A stretch of DNA of 64,000 nt from Burkholderia ubonensis (GCF_001718695.1 NZ_CP013420.1:3100001-3164000), one strand, 5' to 3'; shown: positions 18,557-28,334, counted from the stretch's first letter. A program made the numbers and translations. The notes: generated by a model from the sequence alone, not told the origin.

Positions 18557-19959
18557 GATCGGACCGACGGATAGCAAAACGAATCGGTCGAGCAGTCGCC
18601 GCCTTCGAGCCGGATCTGGTGCGCGCGGTAGCCGTCCGGAAACGCCACCCAGTAGTCGTCGGCGAGCGTCAGGCCGCCGTCGGGGCCGGCGTGCGCCATC
18701 ACCTGCGCGCCGGGCACGCCGTCGGGGTAGAACTGGTCGTCCCACGTCGAATAGAGCGAGTTGGTCCAGTAGACCCGCTTGCCGTCGCGGCTGATCTCGA
18801 CCATCTGCGGGCCGCCCGCGAACGTCTTGCCGTTCGGATGCGGCGTGCGCCGCACGATGCCGCCGATATGCACCGATCCCGCGAGCTTCGGCTTGCGCGG
18901 GTCGGTGACGTCGTACTGGCGCATCTCGCCGGTGCCCCAGCAGGACACGTAGAGGAAGCGGTCGTCGAGCGACAGGTCGATGTCGGTCACGAGCGGCGGC
19001 ACCGCGCCGAACGGTTTCAGCAGCGGCGGCAGCTGGTCCGCGGGCGCGGGCTCGGCCGGGATCGTCGCGGTTTTCTCGATGTGGAACCGGCCGTCTTCGC
19101 GCCACCAGGTCCAGATCGAGCCTTCGAGGTTCGTCGTGTCGATCACGACGCCGACGAAGCCGTATTCGCGCACGGGATCGTGCGCGGGCCGCACTTCCAG
19201 CGCCATCTGGTGCTGCGCGCCGAGGTCGATGGTCTGCACGTTGCGCCGCGCGCGCAGATCCCAGAAATGCAGCCGGTGCCCGTACCGGTTCGCCAGCAGT
19301 TCCTCGGGGACGATGCCGTTCTCGAATTGCGGCGGCAGCGCCCATTCGCTCGACACCATGTAGTCGCGCGGCAGGTTCCACCAGAAGTCGTAATGCTTGT
19401 CCTGCGTGCCCCGGTCGATTTCCCAGCGGCCGACGACGTCGAAGGTCTCGCAGTCCATGATGAAGATGCCCGGCTGTCCGTCCATGCCGTCCTTGCCGGC
19501 GCCGCCCAGCGTGCTGACGTAGATCCCCTCGGGGCCGCAATGGACCGTGTGCGGCCGCGAGTAGCCGGTCTTGCTGAACACTTCGTCGGGTTCGATGATC
19601 TTGTGGATGCGCGCCTGGGTCGGGTGCGGATGCGTGTCCACGACGTAGATGCGCGACGAGCGCAGGCCCGGAATGATCAGGTAGCGGCGCTGCAGAAACG
19701 CGTGGCCGGTGAGCGGCGACAGCGCCGACGAGCACGCATTCCAGCCGAAGTGATGGAATTCGTCGCCGGTGGTCGGCATCGTCACCGTATGCACGACCTG
19801 GCCGTAGGTTTCCGAGCCGGGCTTCACGTCGATCACGGCGAGCGCGTCGGGTCTGGAAAAATCGGGGCTCAGCAACAACGTATAGGCGAACGCCTCGGGC
19901 GGCGCCTGCATCGCAAGCTCCGGTGAGGCGTGAAAGGTCGGGTCGGGCCGCATGTTCAT
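18553..19959 (-). CDS. SBP56-family protein (selenium-binding protein / methanethiol oxidase-like)
   Basis: Beta-propeller protein of 468 residues. Family marks are FHHFGWNACSSAL, YSRPHTVHCGPEGIYVSTLGG, HYDFWWNLPRDYMVSSEWA, DIDLSLDDRFLYVSCWGTGEM and the C-terminal CSTDSFCYP. Several SBP56 proteins are copper-dependent methanethiol oxidases giving formaldehyde, H2S and peroxide. No export signal is evident and no SCO1 or MauG-like gene, common beside mtoX, is nearby. The ATG at 19959 has GGAGG 8 bp upstream. It is followed directly by a membrane protein gene. Confidence 0.88.
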   Translation of the reverse strand: MNMRPDPTFHASPELAMQAPPEAFAYTLLLSPDFSRPDALAVIDVKPGSETYGQVVHTVTMPTTGDEFHHFGWNACSSALSPLTGHAFLQRRYLIIPGLRSSRIYVVDTHPHPTQARIHKIIEPDEVFSKTGYSRPHTVHCGPEGIYVSTLGGAGKDGMDGQPGIFIMDCETFDVVGRWEIDRGTQDKHYDFWWNLPRDYMVSSEWALPPQFENGIVPEELLANRYGHRLHFWDLRARRNVQTIDLGAQHQMALEVRPAHDPVREYGFVGVVIDTTNLEGSIWTWWREDGRFHIEKTATIPAEPAPADQLPPLLKPFGAVPPLVTDIDLSLDDRFLYVSCWGTGEMRQYDVTDPRKPKLAGSVHIGGIVRRTPHPNGKTFAGGPQMVEISRDGKRVYWTNSLYSTWDDQFYPDGVPGAQVMAHAGPDGGLTLADDYWVAFPDGYRAHQIRLEGGDCSTDSFCYPSVRS

Positions 19960-20517
19960 CGTGGTGCCTCCTGTCGGTGGTGTCGAATCACGGGTGCGCC
20001 GCGGTCCGGCCGTGCGTGGGCAAGCGCTGCGCGAGGCGAACGCGCCGCCGCCCGCACGCGCCGGCACGGCGCGCGCTGCGGTACGTCAGGTGGAAACGGT
20101 GCGGAAAGGTGCGGCATCCGACGCGCGCCGCTCACGCACGCGTGTTGCGTCGCAATGCGATCGGATGAACGACGCGGCGCAATGCGCGTCGGTCGGTTCG
20201 CCTGCGAGGCGGACGGTATCTGCTAAGGCGTGCATATCGATGTTCCGGCGGATGACGTTGGCATCGGGGCGGGCATGCATCGGCGCTGCGTGCGGCCGCG
20301 GCGGGGTGCCGTCGCGGCGAAGCGTGCCTAAGTGTAGACGAGAAATGCGCGGCGGGTCGGGCGCGGCGCGCGCATGCCTGTCTGCCGGATTTTCGTGCGA
20401 GTGAGATACTTGAACGCGTGCCGCTGCGCGCCGGGCGACCGGGCAGCGGCGATACGGACCGGCGAGCCGGGCACGCGCGCGTGCCCGGCCGCTACCTTCA
20501 ACGAGGTACTCAACTTC
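19960..20517. other. 558-bp gap without a recognised gene
   Basis: Lies between the divergent SBP56 and msrA starts. Its open frames are arginine/alanine-rich GC artefacts with no recognisable domain. It must hold both promoters; I see no clear consensus promoter, repeat or RNA structure. Confidence 0.6.
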
Positions 20518-21078
20518 ATGGTGAACGAAATGCTTGAAACCGCGACTTTAGGAGGGGGATGCTTCTGGTGCACGGAAGCGGTGTTTCTCGACGTCGACGG
20601 CGTGACGGCGGTCGAGTCCGGCTACGCGGGCGGCCACACCCGCAATCCGGGCTACCGCGACGTATGCGACGGCGACACCGGGCACGCGGAGGTCGTCAAC
20701 GTGACGTTCGACCCGGCGCGCATCGGCTATCGCGAGATCCTCGAGATCTTCTTCGCGACGCACGATCCGACCCAACTGAACCGGCAAGGCAACGACGTCG
20801 GCACGCAATACCGGTCGGCCGTGTTTACGCATTCGGACGCGCAGCGCGACACCGCGCTCGACGTGATCCGCGCGCTCGAGCGCGAGCAGGTGTTCGCGCA
20901 GCCGATCGTCACGCAGGTCGTGCCGCTCGACGGCAATTACTGGCCGGCCGAGGACTATCACCAGAACTACTATGCGCAGAATCCCGGCCAGGGCTATTGC
21001 GCGGTCGTGATCGGGCCGAAGCTCGCGAAGTTCCGCCAGAAGTTCGCGCACCGGCTGAAGTCGTCGCGCGGCGCGTGA
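20518..21078 (+). CDS. msrA: Peptide methionine sulfoxide reductase MsrA
   Basis: Repairs methionine-S-sulfoxide in proteins. The 186-residue product has the catalytic GCFWC motif (Cys15, Cys18 in this numbering), the GYAGG segment, and DPTQLNRQGNDVGTQYRS, all diagnostic of MsrA. The start at 20518 has GAGG about 10 bp upstream; ATG 20530 is an alternative. It stands alone and converges with the DUF72 gene 19 bp away. Confidence 0.93.
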   Translation: MVNEMLETATLGGGCFWCTEAVFLDVDGVTAVESGYAGGHTRNPGYRDVCDGDTGHAEVVNVTFDPARIGYREILEIFFATHDPTQLNRQGNDVGTQYRSAVFTHSDAQRDTALDVIRALEREQVFAQPIVTQVVPLDGNYWPAEDYHQNYYAQNPGQGYCAVVIGPKLAKFRQKFAHRLKSSRGA

Positions 21079-21097
21079 ACAGGCCTTTCCACAAGGC

Positions 21098-22393
21098 CTA
21101 TGCCGCCTCGCTGCGCAAGTGCGCGCACGCGGCGGCGATCTCGCGCGCGAGCGCGATGCACGACAGCGGCGCGGAGCCTTCGGCCTTGTTGTTGATCGTG
21201 ATGATCACGGGTTGCCCGGCCAGCGCATAGCGCGCGGCCAGCTCGGCGAGCGCCGAGCGCGTGTGCGGATCCTCGTCGACGAGCCGGTCGAACGGCTCGT
21301 ATTTCGCTTTCGCCTGCTCGTACTTGAACCCGCCGTGCAGGCTCCAGCGCACGATCAGCGGGCCCGGCGCGTCGCCGTCGAGCAGCGCGAGCGCGGCCGC
21401 CTGCCGCAGCGGGTCGGGCATCCGCGCATGCAGGCCGACGCAGTAGCGCACGCCGAGCGTCGCGAGCGCGCGGATGAAGCGCGGCGTGAGCAGGCTCGCG
21501 TCGCGGATCTCGATCGCGTAGCGCGGGCCGTCCGGCTCGGGCGGCAGCGGCGGCAGCGCCGCGAAGAACGCGCTCAGCCGGTCGATCAGCGCGGCGGGGT
21601 CGGCGAGCAGGCGATCGGGCAGCGGCGAGAACTGGAATACCAGCACGCCGGCCTTCTGGCCGAGCCCGTCGACGCACGGCCGCACGAATTCGTTCGTCGC
21701 GAGCGTTGCGTCGAGGAAGGTCGGGTTCGGTCCCGACGGCTCGCCGCGCCGGCCGCGCACGACCGCGTCGGTGACCGATGCGGGCGCCTTGACGACGAAG
21801 CGGAAGTCGTCCGGCACCTGCTGCGCGTAGCGCAGGTAGTCGGCGACGGACAGCGGCCCGTAGAACGACCGGTCGAGGCTCACGCTCCTGAGCAGCGGAT
21901 GCGCGCCGTACGCTTCGAGCCCTTCGCGCGACAGCTTGGTCTGCGCGAAGTCGCCGTCGTAGACGATGCCGTTCCAGCCGGGGAAATACCACGACGACGT
22001 GCCGAGCCGCACGTTCGGCGGCAACCCGGCCGCGGCGTCCGCCACGTCGGGCGCGATCGGCGCGGGCGGCACGCCGCGCCGGCGCTTGCCTTGCTTCGGC
22101 GCGGGCTGCGGCGCGGGTTCGTCCCACAGCAGGCCGGTGGAGGGAGGCGTTTCTACGTCGTGCGCGCGGCGCGCCGGCGATGGCGTCGGCGCTGGGTTGC
22201 CGCCGTCGTCCGGCGTCGCATCAACGTCATCGCCGGCGTTCGCACGGGTGTCGTCGTCCGCGGCGGGAGCGGCGCGCGCGTCATCGGGCGCCGCGCCGAA
22301 CAGGTCGAACTGTCCGTCGGCGGGCGTCCCGTCCGAATCGTCGTGTTGCCGCCGTCCCGGCGGCGCCTTGCGCCGTGTGCTGCCGTCACCCAT
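21098..22393 (-). CDS. DUF72 family protein (YecE-like TIM barrel) with long N-terminal extension
   Basis: The domain from about residue 125 on is DUF72: LGTSSWYFPGWNGIVYDG, FRFVVKAPASVT, QFSPLP, RYAIEIRDAS and the C-terminal ITINNKAEGSAP. Its biochemical role is unknown. The first ~120 residues are low-complexity, rich in Ala, Asp and Pro (for example DDDTRANAGDDVDATPDDGG), and look disordered. The start ATG 22393 is chosen because upstream codons run into cfa. 431 residues, longer than the ~250-300 usual for the family. Confidence 0.85.
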   Translation of the reverse strand: MGDGSTRRKAPPGRRQHDDSDGTPADGQFDLFGAAPDDARAAPAADDDTRANAGDDVDATPDDGGNPAPTPSPARRAHDVETPPSTGLLWDEPAPQPAPKQGKRRRGVPPAPIAPDVADAAAGLPPNVRLGTSSWYFPGWNGIVYDGDFAQTKLSREGLEAYGAHPLLRSVSLDRSFYGPLSVADYLRYAQQVPDDFRFVVKAPASVTDAVVRGRRGEPSGPNPTFLDATLATNEFVRPCVDGLGQKAGVLVFQFSPLPDRLLADPAALIDRLSAFFAALPPLPPEPDGPRYAIEIRDASLLTPRFIRALATLGVRYCVGLHARMPDPLRQAAALALLDGDAPGPLIVRWSLHGGFKYEQAKAKYEPFDRLVDEDPHTRSALAELAARYALAGQPVIITINNKAEGSAPLSCIALAREIAAACAHLRSEAA

Positions 22394-22416
22394 GCATGCC
22401 GTGCGTGAAGCGCCGC

Positions 22417-23637
22417 CTAGCGCGGCAGCGCGTGTTCGTACATGTAGCGCCGCGACCACGGCAGCGTCTTCGCGCTCTGCCCGGCCTTGCGGCACACGAT
22501 TTGAAAGATCGACACGTCGTCGTGCTCGAACGCATACGCGCAGCCGGCGAGATACACGCGCCAGATGCGGAATTTTTCGTCGTCGACGAGCTTCCTGGCT
22601 TCCTCGGCCTTCGCCTCGAAGTTCTCGGTCCAGATGTCGAGCGTGCGCGCATAGTGCCGCCGCAGGCTTTCGACGTCAATCGCCTCGAGCCCGCCGCGCT
22701 GCGCCGCTTCGAGCGCGAGGCTGATGTGCGGCAGCTCGCCGTCCGGGAACACGTAGCGGTCGATGAACTCGCCGCCGCCGAGCGCCGTCTCGCCGCTTTC
22801 CGCGTCGGTCGACGTGATGCCGTGGTTCATCGCGATGCCGTCGTCGGCGAGCAGGTCATGAATGCGCTTGAAGTAGAGCGGCAGGTTCTTGCGGCCGACG
22901 TGCTCGAACATCCCGACGCTCGTGATGCGGTCGAACTGGCCGTCGATCTCGCGGTAGTCCTGCAGGCGGATCTCGATTTTGTCCTGCAGCCCCGCGGCCT
23001 TCACGCGCGCGGTCGCGAGGTCGAACTGGTTCTGCGACAGCGTCACGCCGAGGCACTGCGCGCCGAACTTGCTTGCGGCCCGCAGCACCAGCGCGCCCCA
23101 GCCGCAGCCGATGTCGAGCAGCCGCTGGCCCGGCTGCAGCCGGATCTTCGTGAGGATGTGGTCGATCTTCTTGATCTGCGCGGTGGCGAGATCCTCGTCG
23201 CCGTTCTCGAAGTACGCGCACGAGTAGACCATGTTCTCGTCGAGCCACAGCTGGTAGAACGCGTTCGAGACGTCGTAGTGATACTGGACCGCCTTCTTGT
23301 CGGTGCTCTTCGTGTGATTGAAGTAGCGCTTCACGCGCGCGAGCTTGCTCGCATTCGTCACGGTGCTGCGCGCGAGCGAGTAGCTGATGTTGATGATGTC
23401 GGAGAGCTTGCCCTCGATGTCGATCTTGCCCTTCACGTACGCCTCGCCGAGGTTGTCGAGGCTCGGGTCGAGCAGGAGCGGCAGCGCCGATGCGCTGTTG
23501 ACCTTCAGCGTGACCTGCGGCGCGGCGAACGTGCCGAAATCGAGCTGATCGCCGTTCCACAACACGAGGCGCGCCGGAATGTTCGCCTTCGCCCGTACTT
23601 CGTCCGCCCACTGTGCCAGCTTCTTTTCCCAGAACAT
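22417..23637 (-). CDS. cfa: Cyclopropane-fatty-acyl-phospholipid synthase
   Basis: SAM-dependent enzyme that adds a methylene bridge to unsaturated acyl chains of membrane phospholipids. The 406-residue protein has an N-terminal lipid-binding region, then QYHYDVSNAFYQLWLDENMVYSCAYF and the SAM motif LLDIGCGWGA (173-182), with GMFEHVGRKN and a C-terminal WRVYLAGCAYAFE. Probably active at the inner face of the membrane in stationary or acid-stress conditions. It precedes the DUF72 gene by 23 bp, so they may be co-transcribed. Confidence 0.93.
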   Translation of the reverse strand: MFWEKKLAQWADEVRAKANIPARLVLWNGDQLDFGTFAAPQVTLKVNSASALPLLLDPSLDNLGEAYVKGKIDIEGKLSDIINISYSLARSTVTNASKLARVKRYFNHTKSTDKKAVQYHYDVSNAFYQLWLDENMVYSCAYFENGDEDLATAQIKKIDHILTKIRLQPGQRLLDIGCGWGALVLRAASKFGAQCLGVTLSQNQFDLATARVKAAGLQDKIEIRLQDYREIDGQFDRITSVGMFEHVGRKNLPLYFKRIHDLLADDGIAMNHGITSTDAESGETALGGGEFIDRYVFPDGELPHISLALEAAQRGGLEAIDVESLRRHYARTLDIWTENFEAKAEEARKLVDDEKFRIWRVYLAGCAYAFEHDDVSIFQIVCRKAGQSAKTLPWSRRYMYEHALPR

Positions 23638-23763
23638 TTGGAATCTCCGTGTTCGTTGAATCGAATACAGCCGAGTTTCTTGACCGGCGCCCGCCGACCT
23701 GGCGGGCGCCCGGATGCCATACGAAAAATACGAAACGCGATCGGCGGTGCGCGCCGCGCCGGC

Positions 23764-24408
23764 TTACGGCGACAGGCGCGAAATCGTCCAGCCGTGCGGC
23801 GCGGCGTCGTCGCGCGTATACAGCAGCCGGTCGTGCAGCCGCGACGGGCGGCCCTGCCAGAATTCGAGCGAGTCGGGCACGAGGCGGTAGCCGCCCCAGT
23901 GCGGCGGCCGCGGCGGGTCGTCGCCGTAGCGCTCGCTGACGGCCTTTTCGCGCGCTTCGAGCGTCGCGCGGCTGTCGATCACGGCGCTCTGGTCGGACGC
24001 CCACGCGCCGATGCGCGAGCCGAGCGGGCGCGACGCGAAATAGCGGTCGCTGTCCTCGGCGCTGGTCTTCTCGATGCGGCCTTCGATGCGCACCTGGCGC
24101 TCGAGCTCGATCCAGTAGAACAGCAGCGCGGCATACGGATGCGCGGCGAGATCGCGGCCCTTGCGGCTTTCGTAATTGGTGAAGAAGACGAACCCGCGTT
24201 CGTCGACGCCCTTGATCAGCACGATCCGTGCGGACGGCCGGCCGTTTTCGCCAACGGTGGCGAGCGTCATCGTGTTCGGCTCGGGGAGCTTGGCGTCGAG
24301 CGCCTCCTTGAACCAGCGATCGAACTGCGCGAAGGGGTTCGGGGCGGCATCGGCTTCGTCGAGCGAAGCACGCGAGTAATTGATGCGGAGATCGGCGAGT
24401 GTCGTCAT
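23764..24408 (-). CDS. pdxH: Pyridoxine/pyridoxamine 5'-phosphate oxidase PdxH
   Basis: FMN enzyme forming pyridoxal 5'-phosphate, last step of vitamin B6 salvage and synthesis. The 214 residues show [16 protein letters not shown], the FMN-binding [24 protein letters not shown], and the terminal [12 protein letters not shown]. The ATG 24408 matches the family length. Divergent from tcdA with a 128-bp promoter gap. Confidence 0.94.
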   Translation of the reverse strand: MTTLADLRINYSRASLDEADAAPNPFAQFDRWFKEALDAKLPEPNTMTLATVGENGRPSARIVLIKGVDERGFVFFTNYESRKGRDLAAHPYAALLFYWIELERQVRIEGRIEKTSAEDSDRYFASRPLGSRIGAWASDQSAVIDSRATLEAREKAVSERYGDDPPRPPHWGGYRLVPDSLEFWQGRPSRLHDRLLYTRDDAAPHGWTISRLSP

Positions 24409-24536
24409 GTTATGCAAACGCTTCAATCTGGGGCCAGTATAGCGAAGGCGGAAGAAACGTGCGTGCACAGTGGCGCGTGTCGGCGAGCGGATCAGGCAAA
24501 ATACGGGGCTGCACGATTTACGTTTTCCTTGCCGCC

Positions 24537-25394
24537 ATGTCATCCCACGACGCCTCCCCGATAACCTCTGATCTTACCCCGAGCCCGTCAAGTCAGCTTG
24601 ACGTGGATCGCGCACGGCGCTTCGGCGGCATTGCGCGGCTGTACGGCGCGCCTGCGCTCGCCGCGTTCGAGCGCGCGCACGTCGCGGTGATCGGCATCGG
24701 CGGGGTCGGCTCGTGGACGGCCGAGGCGCTCGCGCGCAGCGGGGTCGGCACGTTGACGCTCGTCGATCTCGACAACGTCGCCGAAAGCAATACGAACCGG
24801 CAGATCCACGCGCTCGACGGCAATTACGGCAAGCCGAAGGTCGACGCGATGGCCGAGCGGATCGCGCTGATCGATCCCGCGTGCCGCGTGCACAGGGTCG
24901 AGGATTTCGCCGAGCCCGACAATTTCGATGCGCTGCTCGGCGGCGGCTTCGACTATGTGATCGACGCGATCGACAGCGTGCGCACGAAGGTCGCGCTGAT
25001 CGCGTGGTGCGTCGCGAAAGGGCAGCCGCTCGTCACGGTCGGCGGCGCGGGCGGGCAGCTCGACCCGACCCGCATTCGCATCGACGATCTCGCGCTGACG
25101 ATCCAGGATCCGCTGCTGTCGAAGGTGCGCGCGCAGCTGCGCAAGCAGCACGGCTTTCCGCGCGGGCCGAAGGCGCGCTTCAAGGTCAGCGCCGTGTATT
25201 CGGACGAGCCGCTGATCTATCCGGAAGCCGCCGCCTGCGACCTCGAGGACGGCGCGGAGCCGTCCACGGCCGCGCACGTCGCGGGGCTCAACTGCGCGGG
25301 CTTCGGCTCGAGCGTGTGCGTGACCGCGAGCTTCGGCTTCGCGGCGGCCGCGCACGCGCTGCGGGCGATCGCCGCGCGGGCCGTCGCGGCCTGA
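24537..25394 (+). CDS. tcdA: tRNA threonylcarbamoyladenosine dehydratase TcdA (CsdL)
   Basis: E1-like ATP-dependent enzyme that cyclises t6A at position 37 of ANN-decoding tRNAs to ct6A. The 285-residue protein has [10 protein letters not shown], the nucleotide motif GIGGVGSW (53-60), [13 protein letters not shown] and [13 protein letters not shown], hallmarks of the YgdL/TcdA group. Catalytic and specificity details cannot be checked here, but the family assignment is clear. Confidence 0.9.
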   Translation: MSSHDASPITSDLTPSPSSQLDVDRARRFGGIARLYGAPALAAFERAHVAVIGIGGVGSWTAEALARSGVGTLTLVDLDNVAESNTNRQIHALDGNYGKPKVDAMAERIALIDPACRVHRVEDFAEPDNFDALLGGGFDYVIDAIDSVRTKVALIAWCVAKGQPLVTVGGAGGQLDPTRIRIDDLALTIQDPLLSKVRAQLRKQHGFPRGPKARFKVSAVYSDEPLIYPEAAACDLEDGAEPSTAAHVAGLNCAGFGSSVCVTASFGFAAAAHALRAIAARAVAA

Positions 25395-25440
25395 ATGGAG
25401 GGGGGAGGCGGCGGGCGCGCTTGCCGCCCGCCGCGCCGGT

Positions 25441-26292
25441 TCAGTTGAGCGCCATGCTCAGCTTGCGCCGCCATGCGGCAACGAGGTCCGGGCGGTCGCC
25501 CGCCAGCTCGAACACCGAGATCATCGTCTTGCGGCCGAGGTCGTCGCCGTACGCGCGGTCGCGCACGACGATTTCCAGCAACTGCGCCAGCGCACCTTCG
25601 TATGCGCGCCGCGCGATCAGGCTCTGCGCGAGATCGAAGCGCGCGTCGAGGTCGGCCGGATTCGCGGCGATGCGCGCCTCGAGCGCGTCGGTGGGCGGCA
25701 GGTCGGCGGTCGCGGCGAGTGCGTCGAAACGAGTCTGGATCGCCTGCAGGCGCGGATCGCCGTTGTTCTGCACGGTCTGCGGCGACAGGCGCTCGGTTTC
25801 CGCGCGCGCCGCATCGACGTGGTTGGCCGCGAGCAGCAGCTCGATCAGGTCGAGCCGCGCGTCGTCGAAGCCGGGGTTCAGCGCGAGCGCGGCTTCGAGG
25901 TGGGCGCGCGCGTCGTCGAAGCGCGCTTCCGCTGCCGCGAGCTGCGCGGCGCGGCGCTCGGCTTCCTCGGGCGCCGGCAGCAGCCGGTCGAGGAACGCGC
26001 GCAGCTGCCCTTCGGGCAGCACGCCGACGAACTGGTCGACCGGGCGCCCGTCGGCGAACGCGATCACGTGCGGAATGCTGCGCGTCTGGAAGTGCGCGGC
26101 GAGTTCCTGGTTCTCGTCGACGTTGACCTTCACGAGCTTCCAGCGCCCCTCGTAGTCGCTTTCGAGCTTTTCCAGCAACGGGCCGAGCGTCTTGCAGGGG
26201 CCGCACCACGGCGCCCAGAAATCGACCAGCACGGGCGTGTCCAGCGACGCCTCGATGACGTCTTTCTCGAAAGTGGCAAGCGTGGTGTCCAT
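25441..26292 (-). CDS. ybbN: YbbN/CnoX-like thioredoxin-TPR co-chaperone
   Basis: Thioredoxin domain with active-site WCGPC (Cys30, Cys33) followed by tetratricopeptide-like helices (LDARFDLAQSLIARRAYEGALAQLLEIV). 283 residues, like CnoX. E. coli YbbN has a divergent active site; here both cysteines are present, so redox activity is plausible. Such proteins hold oxidised clients and pass them to DnaK and GroEL. Downstream of the pirin gene by 52 bp on the same strand. Confidence 0.9.
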   Translation of the reverse strand: MDTTLATFEKDVIEASLDTPVLVDFWAPWCGPCKTLGPLLEKLESDYEGRWKLVKVNVDENQELAAHFQTRSIPHVIAFADGRPVDQFVGVLPEGQLRAFLDRLLPAPEEAERRAAQLAAAEARFDDARAHLEAALALNPGFDDARLDLIELLLAANHVDAARAETERLSPQTVQNNGDPRLQAIQTRFDALAATADLPPTDALEARIAANPADLDARFDLAQSLIARRAYEGALAQLLEIVVRDRAYGDDLGRKTMISVFELAGDRPDLVAAWRRKLSMALN

Positions 26293-26344
26293 GTCGTCCT
26301 CTTGAGTTCGAATGTCGTCAGGGTGGGGGCGGCACGCGCGTTTT

Positions 26345-27226
26345 TCAACGCGGCTTGCGCTCCGGCAACGGAATCCACTCGGTCTCGCCGGGCACCTTGC
26401 CCATTTCCTGCCGCGTCCAGGCTTCCTTCGCGCGCTCGATCGCGTCGCGGCTGCTCGCGACGAAATTCCAGTCGATGAAGCGCTCGCCTTCGAGCCGGTC
26501 GCCGCCGAGCAGCATCGCGCGCGCGCCGGCGCCGCTCGTCAGCGTGACGGTCGCGCCCGGTGCGAGCACGGCCATCTGCGCGGGCTCGAGCGGCGTGCCG
26601 TCGATCGCGAGGTCGCCGTCGACCAGATAGATCGCGCGCTCCTCGTGCGACGCGTCGAGCACGAGCCGGCCGCCGTCCGCGAATTCCGCGGCGACGTACA
26701 GCGTGCGCGAGAACGTCGTGACGGGCGAGCGCAGCCCGAACGCGTCGCCGGCGATCACCGTCAGCGATACGCCGTCGTCGTTCAGCTTCGGCAGCGCCGC
26801 GGCCTCGTGGTGCTCGAACGACGGCGCGTCGGTCTCGTGCGCGAGCGGCAGCGCGACCCAGGTCTGGATCCCGTGCACGGTGTGGCCCCGCTCGCGCAGC
26901 GCGTCGGGCGTGCGCTCGGAATGGACGATCCCGCGTCCCGCGGTCATCCAGTTGACGTCGCCGGGCACGATCTCCTGCAGCGAGCCGAGGCTGTCGCGGT
27001 GCAGGATCGCGCCCTCGAACAGATAGGTGACGGTCGCGAGCCCGATGTGCGGATGCGGGCGCACGTCGAGGCCCGTGCCGGGCGGCAGCGTCGCGGGTCC
27101 CATGTGATCGAAGAAGATGAACGGGCCGACGAGGCGCGCGGCGAGCGCGGGCAGCGTGCGGCGCACCTGCAGATTGCCGATGTCGCGCACGTGCGGCTTC
27201 AGCAGGGCTTGGATGGAATCGGTCAT
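26345..27226 (-). CDS. Pirin-family protein (cupin; possible quercetinase)
   Basis: Bicupin of 293 residues. The N-terminal cupin has the metal motif FFDHMGPA, RPHPHIGLATVTYLFEGA and NWMTAGRGIVHSERT, giving three histidines and a glutamate. Pirins vary in role: some are quercetin dioxygenases, others regulators. Context (a thioredoxin-like gene downstream, an exporter divergent) does not decide it. The ATG 27226 lies after a GGATCC-rich leader; earlier in-frame starts are not needed. Confidence 0.88.
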   Translation of the reverse strand: MTDSIQALLKPHVRDIGNLQVRRTLPALAARLVGPFIFFDHMGPATLPPGTGLDVRPHPHIGLATVTYLFEGAILHRDSLGSLQEIVPGDVNWMTAGRGIVHSERTPDALRERGHTVHGIQTWVALPLAHETDAPSFEHHEAAALPKLNDDGVSLTVIAGDAFGLRSPVTTFSRTLYVAAEFADGGRLVLDASHEERAIYLVDGDLAIDGTPLEPAQMAVLAPGATVTLTSGAGARAMLLGGDRLEGERFIDWNFVASSRDAIERAKEAWTRQEMGKVPGETEWIPLPERKPR

Positions 27227-27364
27227 GGTGGATCCTGTCGATACTGCGGGGATGCGGGTCATTGTACTGGCGCCCGGCAGCATGCGCGCGACGCGTCGCG
27301 GGCCGGGGGGCGCGGTACGGTTCTTGCTCGCGGGCAGTGTGCTCGCCGCACCGCCGTGGGCGCG

Positions 27365-27373
27365 TTATCCACA
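27365..27373 (+). promoter_or_regulatory. Perfect DnaA box upstream of eamA
   Basis: TTATCCACA, an exact match to the high-affinity DnaA box, lies in the pirin-eamA divergent gap, 80 bp before the eamA start. One of three perfect copies seen in the window, all in promoter gaps. Confidence 0.5.
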
Positions 27374-27452
27374 TTGCGCGCGCGGGATTCCGGGCGGCTC
27401 CCGATCGCCGGTAAACTGGCGGTCTTCAATACGACAAATCAAGGAGACCCGG

Positions 27453-28334
27453 ATGATGACCCCGAAGGATCTGCTGCTGGCGCTGGTCGTGATCCTCGCG
27501 TGGGGGGTGAACTTCGTCGTGATCCGGGTCGGGCTGGACGGGATGCCGCCGATGCTGCTCGGCGCGCTGCGCTTCACGCTCGCGGCGGTGCCGGCGGTGT
27601 TCTTCGTGCGCCGCCCGCAGATTCCGTGGCGGCTGCTCGTGCTGTACGGCGCGACGATCCAGCTCGGCCAGTTCGTGTTCCTGTTTACCGCGATGTACGT
27701 CGGGATGCCTGCCGGGCTCGCATCGCTCGTGCTGCAGTCGCAGGCGTTCTTCACGCTGGTGTTCGCGATGGCGTTCCTCGGCGAGCGGCTGCGCGTGCAG
27801 AACCTGATCGGCCTCGCGATCGCCGCGACGGGCCTCGTCGTGATCGCCGCGCAGGGCGGTCGCGCGATGACGCTGGCCGGCTTCCTGCTCACGCCCTGTT
27901 CGGCCGCGATGTGGGCGTTCGGCAACATCGTGACGAAGAAGGTCGGGCAGGCCAACCTCGTGTCGCTCGTCGTGTGGGCGAGCCTCGTGCCGCCGGTGCC
28001 GTTCTTCCTGCTGTCGCTGTGGTTCGAAGGGCCGCAGCGGATCGCGGCCGCGCTCGGCGCGCTGACGGGTGCGTCGATCTTCGCGGTCGTCTATCTCGCG
28101 TTCGTCGCGACGCTGCTCGGCTACGGATTGTGGAGCCGGCTGCTGTCGCGCTATCCGGCCGCGCAGGTCGCGCAGTTCTCGCTGCTGGTGCCGGTCATCG
28201 GCCTCGCGTCGGCGGCGCTGCTGCTCGACGAGCACCTGACGCGCGCGCAGCTCACGGGCGCGGCGCTCGTGATGGGCGGCCTCGCGGTCAACGTGTTCGG
28301 CGGGAAGCTGGTGCGCCGGTTCGCGGCGTCGTGA
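27453..28334 (+). CDS. EamA/DMT-family exporter (O-acetylserine/cysteine exporter-like)
   Basis: Drug/metabolite transporter of 293 residues with ten hydrophobic segments in two EamA repeats. WGVNFVVIRVGLDGMPPMLLGALRF at the start and GLASLVLQSQAFFTLVFA in the first repeat match the EamA/YdeD group, which exports amino-acid-pathway metabolites. AAGGAG lies about 7 bp before ATG 27453; a second ATG follows immediately. Divergent from pirin. Confidence 0.87.
   Translation: MMTPKDLLLALVVILAWGVNFVVIRVGLDGMPPMLLGALRFTLAAVPAVFFVRRPQIPWRLLVLYGATIQLGQFVFLFTAMYVGMPAGLASLVLQSQAFFTLVFAMAFLGERLRVQNLIGLAIAATGLVVIAAQGGRAMTLAGFLLTPCSAAMWAFGNIVTKKVGQANLVSLVVWASLVPPVPFFLLSLWFEGPQRIAAALGALTGASIFAVVYLAFVATLLGYGLWSRLLSRYPAAQVAQFSLLVPVIGLASAALLLDEHLTRAQLTGAALVMGGLAVNVFGGKLVRRFAAS

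Noticed and set aside
19960..20517. Possible small genes between SBP56 and msrA
   Set aside because: Open frames there have no ribosome site, no domain and the composition of GC-driven noise.
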